The notes under the pieces were generated by a model. That model was not told the DNA's origin. It searched no databases and saw nothing but the letters and a program-made list of their open reading frames with translations. Of a stretch of DNA of 64,000 bases, positions 60,232-64,000 are shown piece after piece (positions within the stretch are counted from its first letter, which is position 1; each line of letters starts with the position of its first letter). Source of the DNA: Candidatus Latescibacterota bacterium (GTDB taxonomy: Bacteria; Latescibacterota; UBA2968; UBA8231); the NCBI GenBank assembly GCA_022826515.1, contig JAJDUT010000090.1, forward strand, positions 1 to 64,000. The letters are read 5' to 3'. Position numbers and translations under genes: made by a program.

Positions 60232-62160
60232 TTACATGGTAAACCAGTTCGACATGCCGCCAAAATAGTCGATGATCAGCCACATGCCCGCCGAGCCAAA
60301 AGCCCCCAGCACCATGCCGAGAAAGAGCGGGCGCAGCAAGCGATAGCCCTTGGCCCCGCCGTATTTCAAAATGACCGCTTTGAAAGCCCAGGCGATAAAG
60401 ACCGAAAACCAAATCTGGCTGATGGGGTAGGTCAGACCGAGGACTAGGCCGATGGGATGGATCGGGAAGCCGACGAAACGCGCCTTGAGAAAGCTCAGCA
60501 CGGCCATGACAGCGCTGCCAATGCCGGTGTAGATGAGGTGCCAGCCGTAGATTTCCTGCGGGTTGTTGATATTGTGCGCGATCCAGTTACCTGTCAGTTG
60601 GGTCAAGCCGCCAAAACCCCAACCTCCGAGATTGATGCCACCGTATTTATACGCCAACGTGGTAACCGCCCACACCGCGGAAATCAGGGTGACCACTATG
60701 GTCGCGGCGATCGCCCAAAACAGCCGCCGGGTCTCCAAACGCATAACCTCGGCGATCTTGAGGCCGGTCGCCGCTGAGGCCATGACGAAGGTGCGCAAAT
60801 CGGCTGTCCAGGGGAAGTTCATGCCGAGCGCCGTCAGCCCGCTCGCTCCGAGCGCGGTCGGCCCAAGCGCCGTGACCATAAATACCGGCGGAGCCACTGG
60901 CGACACCCCGTAGGCGAGGCCGGCTTGGGAGACAATGCGCGCCAAACCGATAAAAGTGGCCAAGCAGAGCAGAAAATAAAAAAGCGCAATGCCGAACTGT
61001 AGGCCGGTTTGCGCCAGCCACCACACGGCGAAGATCGACCCGAAGATAAAACCTAACACGGCCGTGCGGTACGAGAGCATCTCGCCGCTATCGTCAATCG
61101 TTGGATCGCGCTTGAAGGCCTTGCGCAGCACATCGCCGATATGTTGGCGCGCGGCCCACAGGATGGAAAAGACCAGGAAGAACATCGCGCCCTGCGCCAG
61201 ATGGGCGACGCTGGCCGAAGCCGGCATCGAGTAGGGCTGCGACGGGCCAATGCTCCAGCCGAACAGCCGCTCAACCCCCGTGTGGACATAGGCGAGAAAG
61301 GCAAAAAACCACACGCCGAACGAGACATCGAGGCTCAACAGATACGAAAGCCCGATGACCTCGAAGCGCGGATAAAGGTTCAGCCGCACGGATTCGCGCA
61401 ACAAGCGCAGCGGGGTATTCAACTGGATGAAGGGAAAGTAGTTGAAGTAGGAGTGCAGGCCATTGACGAGATTGATGAGAAACGGGATCAGAAAACCGAC
61501 CCAAGTCAGATAGTTGCGCAGCAACGACGGCAGCAGACGGCCCCGCTCCCCTTGAGCCAATTCGAGCGGCAGGATCGAGAGCGGGAAGAGCAGGCGCTCG
61601 TGTTCCATCCACTGCTTGCGCAGGATGACCAACATGCAGAGCGTGACGAAATAAACGCTGAGTATGAAAAACCCCCAAGCCAACAACGGCTTGTCCCACA
61701 ACTCCCAAGGCACGGGCTCGCCGCGCGCCGCCCCCTCAAAGAGCTTCCAGGTCGCCGCGCGGTCCTGAGACACGAGCCAAGGTTTGATGTGCGGGTGGAT
61801 GATATTGGCCCAGTCGTTCTCCGGCGTGGCAAAGTAAAACAGCCCCCCTAAAAACGGGATCAAGTTCATAACAAAACCCCATGATGGAATCGCCGAAGCC
61901 ACGATCATCATTATGTAAATGGTCGCCAATTCGCCGCTGTGCAGCCGCGAACCAGTGAGCAGCTGGGCAAGGGGATTGAGCAGCAAAGTGAGCAAAAAGA
62001 ACAGGAAGATGGCGGCACCAGTAGAATAATCGGCGGCCATAGCCGAACCGCGCACCACCAGCGTGCCATAGGATTCCCCAAAGGAGATCGCAGTAGCGCA
62101 GAGCAGGCCGATAAAAACCGCCCGTTTGGAAACGCCGCGCTGTGGTTGGACTTCTGTCAC
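60232..62160 (-). CDS. Polytopic membrane protein (DUF6785-like)
   Basis: The 642-residue protein has about 14 hydrophobic segments, for example AIFLFFLLTLLLNPLAQLL, GFFILSVYFVTLCMLVILRK and AVLGFIFGSIFAVWWLAQ. ELATIYIMMIVASAIPSWGF recalls the OPT-transporter-like DUF6785 group. It starts at GTG 62160 with AAAGG upstream. Substrate is unknown. The 284 bases before the next gene (62161-62444) hold only a possible weak promoter (TTGACG at 62313, TATGCT 17 nt later). Confidence 0.75.
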   Translation of the reverse strand: MTEVQPQRGVSKRAVFIGLLCATAISFGESYGTLVVRGSAMAADYSTGAAIFLFFLLTLLLNPLAQLLTGSRLHSGELATIYIMMIVASAIPSWGFVMNLIPFLGGLFYFATPENDWANIIHPHIKPWLVSQDRAATWKLFEGAARGEPVPWELWDKPLLAWGFFILSVYFVTLCMLVILRKQWMEHERLLFPLSILPLELAQGERGRLLPSLLRNYLTWVGFLIPFLINLVNGLHSYFNYFPFIQLNTPLRLLRESVRLNLYPRFEVIGLSYLLSLDVSFGVWFFAFLAYVHTGVERLFGWSIGPSQPYSMPASASVAHLAQGAMFFLVFSILWAARQHIGDVLRKAFKRDPTIDDSGEMLSYRTAVLGFIFGSIFAVWWLAQTGLQFGIALFYFLLCLATFIGLARIVSQAGLAYGVSPVAPPVFMVTALGPTALGASGLTALGMNFPWTADLRTFVMASAATGLKIAEVMRLETRRLFWAIAATIVVTLISAVWAVTTLAYKYGGINLGGWGFGGLTQLTGNWIAHNINNPQEIYGWHLIYTGIGSAVMAVLSFLKARFVGFPIHPIGLVLGLTYPISQIWFSVFIAWAFKAVILKYGGAKGYRLLRPLFLGMVLGAFGSAGMWLIIDYFGGMSNWFTM

Positions 62161-62444
62161 ATTTGCCTTTGCCGGAATTTCACTCGTCGCCTACATCTTC
62201 CTGCGGCCAGCCTCATAATCGAGACGCGGCCACCGTTCCGCATTGTAAACTACAGGGCGTCAACGGCATTATCAAAGCCGATAATTGGGAGTAAACTCGT
62301 CGTTTTTATCTATTGACGCCGTAGAAGGGTATCCATATGCTCACTATTCGACCCGTTTCTTTGCATAAGGGGGGCTATGACCGCCTCGCAAAGCAGCCCG
62401 ACAGGGGTTGTCAGACGGCTTCTAATAAAACACGAGGTATCGTC

Positions 62445-62795
62445 ATGCAGTTTGAAGAATTCGTCGAAGATCGGGTGTTCTCGCCGACGCTCGTCGCGGA
62501 TGCGTTGCATACGACTCAGGCCGAAATTGCCGGTACGCTAGGGCTTGGCCGCGATGCCTTTTCGTGTGCCTCGCAGATCCGAGCGCAGAAGACGCAGATG
62601 CGACTGCGGCAGATGTTGGAGATCCTCCACCGAGTTGAAGCTCAAACCGGTTCTGAACTGGCCGCTTATGCTTGGTTCCGTGCGGAGCCTTTGCCGGGCT
62701 TCGGCGGCCTAACACCCGACCAACTTCTGCGGCAAGGCCGTGCAGACCAAGTGCATGCTCATCTCGACCGGATCGTCGCTGGTGGTTATGCCTGA
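62445..62795 (+). CDS. ParS-type antitoxin (Xre/MbcA-like, DUF2384)
   Basis: The 116-residue protein from ATG 62445 (GAGG upstream) has a helix-turn-helix-like first half (TLVADALHTTQAEIAGTLGL) and ends WFRAEPLPGFGGLTPDQLLR plus a short helix. That is the DUF2384 toxin-binding module. It overlaps the RES toxin gene by one base (TGATG). A longer in-frame reading from 62337 is less likely. Confidence 0.85.
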   Translation: MQFEEFVEDRVFSPTLVADALHTTQAEIAGTLGLGRDAFSCASQIRAQKTQMRLRQMLEILHRVEAQTGSELAAYAWFRAEPLPGFGGLTPDQLLRQGRADQVHAHLDRIVAGGYA

Positions 62796-63316
62796 TGCGG
62801 TTCCAAGGGTTCGTGTACCGTGCACACAACCCGCACTGGTCTTGGTCGCCGCTCTCGGGAGAGGGAGCGCGTCTTCATGGTGGTCGGTTTAACCGGATCG
62901 GTGTTCCCGCTCTCTATACATCTCTGTCGCCGGTTACCGCCATAAGAGAGGCGAGTCCATTGGGGCGACCAATGCAGCCGATCGTGCTATGTTCCTACGA
63001 AGTGGATGCCGAGCCGATATTCGATGCCACGAACTCGTTCCAGCGGGCCGCCCACTTTGTGACCGATTTTGAACTTAGCTGCCCAAATTGGGAACGAGAA
63101 ATGCTGGACGGTGCAACCCCGGCATCCCACACGCTAGCGGATCGCCTAATCGCGGCTGGCTATTTGGGAATGCGCGTCCAGAGCTTCGCGCTAGGGACCG
63201 AAGCCGATGATCTCAACTTAGTGTTCTGGCACTGGAGCGATCGTCGGCCGAGCCGCGTCGTGGTGATTGACGACGAGGGGCGTCTCCTCAAGAATCCATC
63301 ATCACCTACGAACTGA
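62795..63316 (+). CDS. RES-domain toxin
   Basis: The 173-residue protein has FVYRAHNPHWSWSPLSGEGA, LHGGRFNRIGVPALYTSLSP and VTAIREAS. It carries the R-Y-E catalytic set (Arg in YRA, Tyr in LYTS, Glu in AIREAS) of RES toxins, which deplete NAD+ or modify targets by ADP-ribosyl chemistry. Pairing with a ParS antitoxin makes a type II module. Confidence 0.9.
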   Translation: MRFQGFVYRAHNPHWSWSPLSGEGARLHGGRFNRIGVPALYTSLSPVTAIREASPLGRPMQPIVLCSYEVDAEPIFDATNSFQRAAHFVTDFELSCPNWEREMLDGATPASHTLADRLIAAGYLGMRVQSFALGTEADDLNLVFWHWSDRRPSRVVVIDDEGRLLKNPSSPTN

Positions 63317-63453
63317 CGTTACGTAACCTCTGCCTTCGTAGGACAGACTCTTACGCCCACTTGGTTAGATCAGGCATCCAGCAATGCTTGTTTGCAGACA
63401 AGGCGCTGGACTGAGTAGCGTTCAAAGAGACATCCCCACGCAACCGAGCGTCT

Positions 63454-64000
63454 ATGAGCACAGCACAACAACAGGCCGAGGCCCTAGCGGCCGGGCTATA
63501 CGCCCATCAGGTCGAGGGCATCGCTTTTTTGTTGGGTCGTCAGCGGGCGATTCTCGCCGACGACATGGGGCTGGGCAAGACGCGGCAATCCGTGCTGGCC
63601 ATGCGCCAAGCCCGACCCGAAGGGCCGTATCTAGTCGTCTGCCCGGCAGCGGTCAAGGTCAACTGGGCGCGCGAGATTGAGTTGGTGCTGCCAGCGGCAG
63701 AAATCGCCATCGTCGGTCCCGCACCCGCGCCTGAACCTGGCTATACCGGCTGGGTCGTCATCAACTACGACATTCTCGCCAAACACCCGCTGGTAGAGCA
63801 CGCTTGGAGTGGCTTAGTCTTCGACGAGGCCCACTATCTCAAAAACTACCGCAGCCAGCGGCATCGCTTGTCCATGGACTTGGTCAAGGCCGTCGACGCC
63901 GAGGCCGTGGTCCACCTTTTGACCGGCACGCCACTGACAAGCCGACCGCGCGATCTCTTCCCCTTGTTGCAGTTGGCGCGTCACGCGCTCGGGCGTTCGT
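63454..64000 (+). CDS. SNF2-family helicase/ATPase (truncated by window end)
   Basis: 182 residues are visible from ATG 63454. LYAHQVEGIAFLLGRQRAIL is the Q-motif region, then LADDMGLGKTRQSVLAM (Walker A), LVVCPAAVKVNWAREIE, WVVINYDIL, VFDEAHYLKN (DEAH) and LLTGTPLTSRPRDLFPLLQL. The rest lies outside. It may be a general remodeler or part of a defence island with the RES pair. Confidence 0.9.
   Translation, partial: MSTAQQQAEALAAGLYAHQVEGIAFLLGRQRAILADDMGLGKTRQSVLAMRQARPEGPYLVVCPAAVKVNWAREIELVLPAAEIAIVGPAPAPEPGYTGWVVINYDILAKHPLVEHAWSGLVFDEAHYLKNYRSQRHRLSMDLVKAVDAEAVVHLLTGTPLTSRPRDLFPLLQLARHALGRS

Overview
This is a GC-rich bacterial chromosome segment, probably from an uncultivated lineage. 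It has three phytanoyl-CoA-dioxygenase-like (PhyH) genes, a sulfatase, a DUF1080 protein, a GH4 protein, Gfo/Idh and Ldh-type dehydrogenases, secreted proteins with FlgD-like tails, a SUF operon as the visible Fe-S system, and SelB. That mix recalls Latescibacterota- or Poribacteria-like genomes. The placement is inference from gene content only; no rRNA or marker set is present.

Layout. 1-3.8 kb: a transposase tail, a PhyH-HEAT fusion, and a MoxR/DUF58 pair. 3.8-6.4 kb: sufB, interrupted by an intein with LAGLIDADG motifs. 6.4-20.7 kb: an accessory island between sufB and the rest of the suf operon. It holds a Uma2 gene, then module A (DUF499 ATPase with an N-terminal HEPN-like region, a second HEPN-like protein, two tiny ORFs, a DUF1156 adenine methylase, a GIY-YIG protein). 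Next comes a visibly AT-richer module B (DUF6884, an unknown, a PIN-like protein, a probable winged-helix protein, an ATPase, a DpdA/TGT-like transglycosylase), ending in a remnant of a second GIY-YIG gene. 20.7-25.4 kb: sufC, sufD, sufS, sufU, sufT and an Rrf2 regulator. 25.4-30.4 kb: a second accessory region. A DUF433 gene is fused by overlap to an RtcR-like (CARF-AAA+) sigma54 activator. Behind it lie a near-perfect -24/-12 promoter, three micro-ORFs with strong ribosome sites and a perfect 14-bp hairpin, then an OLD-like ATPase with a PLD-like partner. 30.5-47.6 kb: a carbon-catabolism locus (two PhyH, an enolase-superfamily protein, SDRs, Ldh, MBL, Gfo/Idh, GH4, sulfatase, two secreted FlgD-tail proteins, DUF1080) with a VapBC pair inside it. 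47.7-50.8 kb: an ECF sigma / putative anti-sigma / SnoaL / VOC / NIF3 block. It is bounded by two nearly identical 69-bp copies of the 3' end of the adjacent PEP-utilising enzyme. 50.8-62.2 kb: the PEP-utilising enzyme, SelB, creatininase-like, Sua5/YciO, SppA-like, SelA-like PLP enzyme and a polytopic membrane protein. 62.4-64 kb: a ParS-RES toxin-antitoxin pair and the start of a SNF2 helicase.

How it fits together. The suf genes form one Fe-S assembly unit that has been physically split by the island. Modules A and B look like defence or DNA-modification cassettes (methylase, transglycosylase, HEPN/PIN/GIY-YIG nuclease folds, large ATPases). The RtcR-like locus looks like an inducible stress or defence response in which a ligand-sensing activator switches on a sigma54 transcript carrying micro-ORFs. 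I regard modules A and B and the RtcR/micro-ORF locus as the best candidates for undescribed biology. All positions, overlaps, motifs and repeats are read directly; functions are family-level inferences without database searches.
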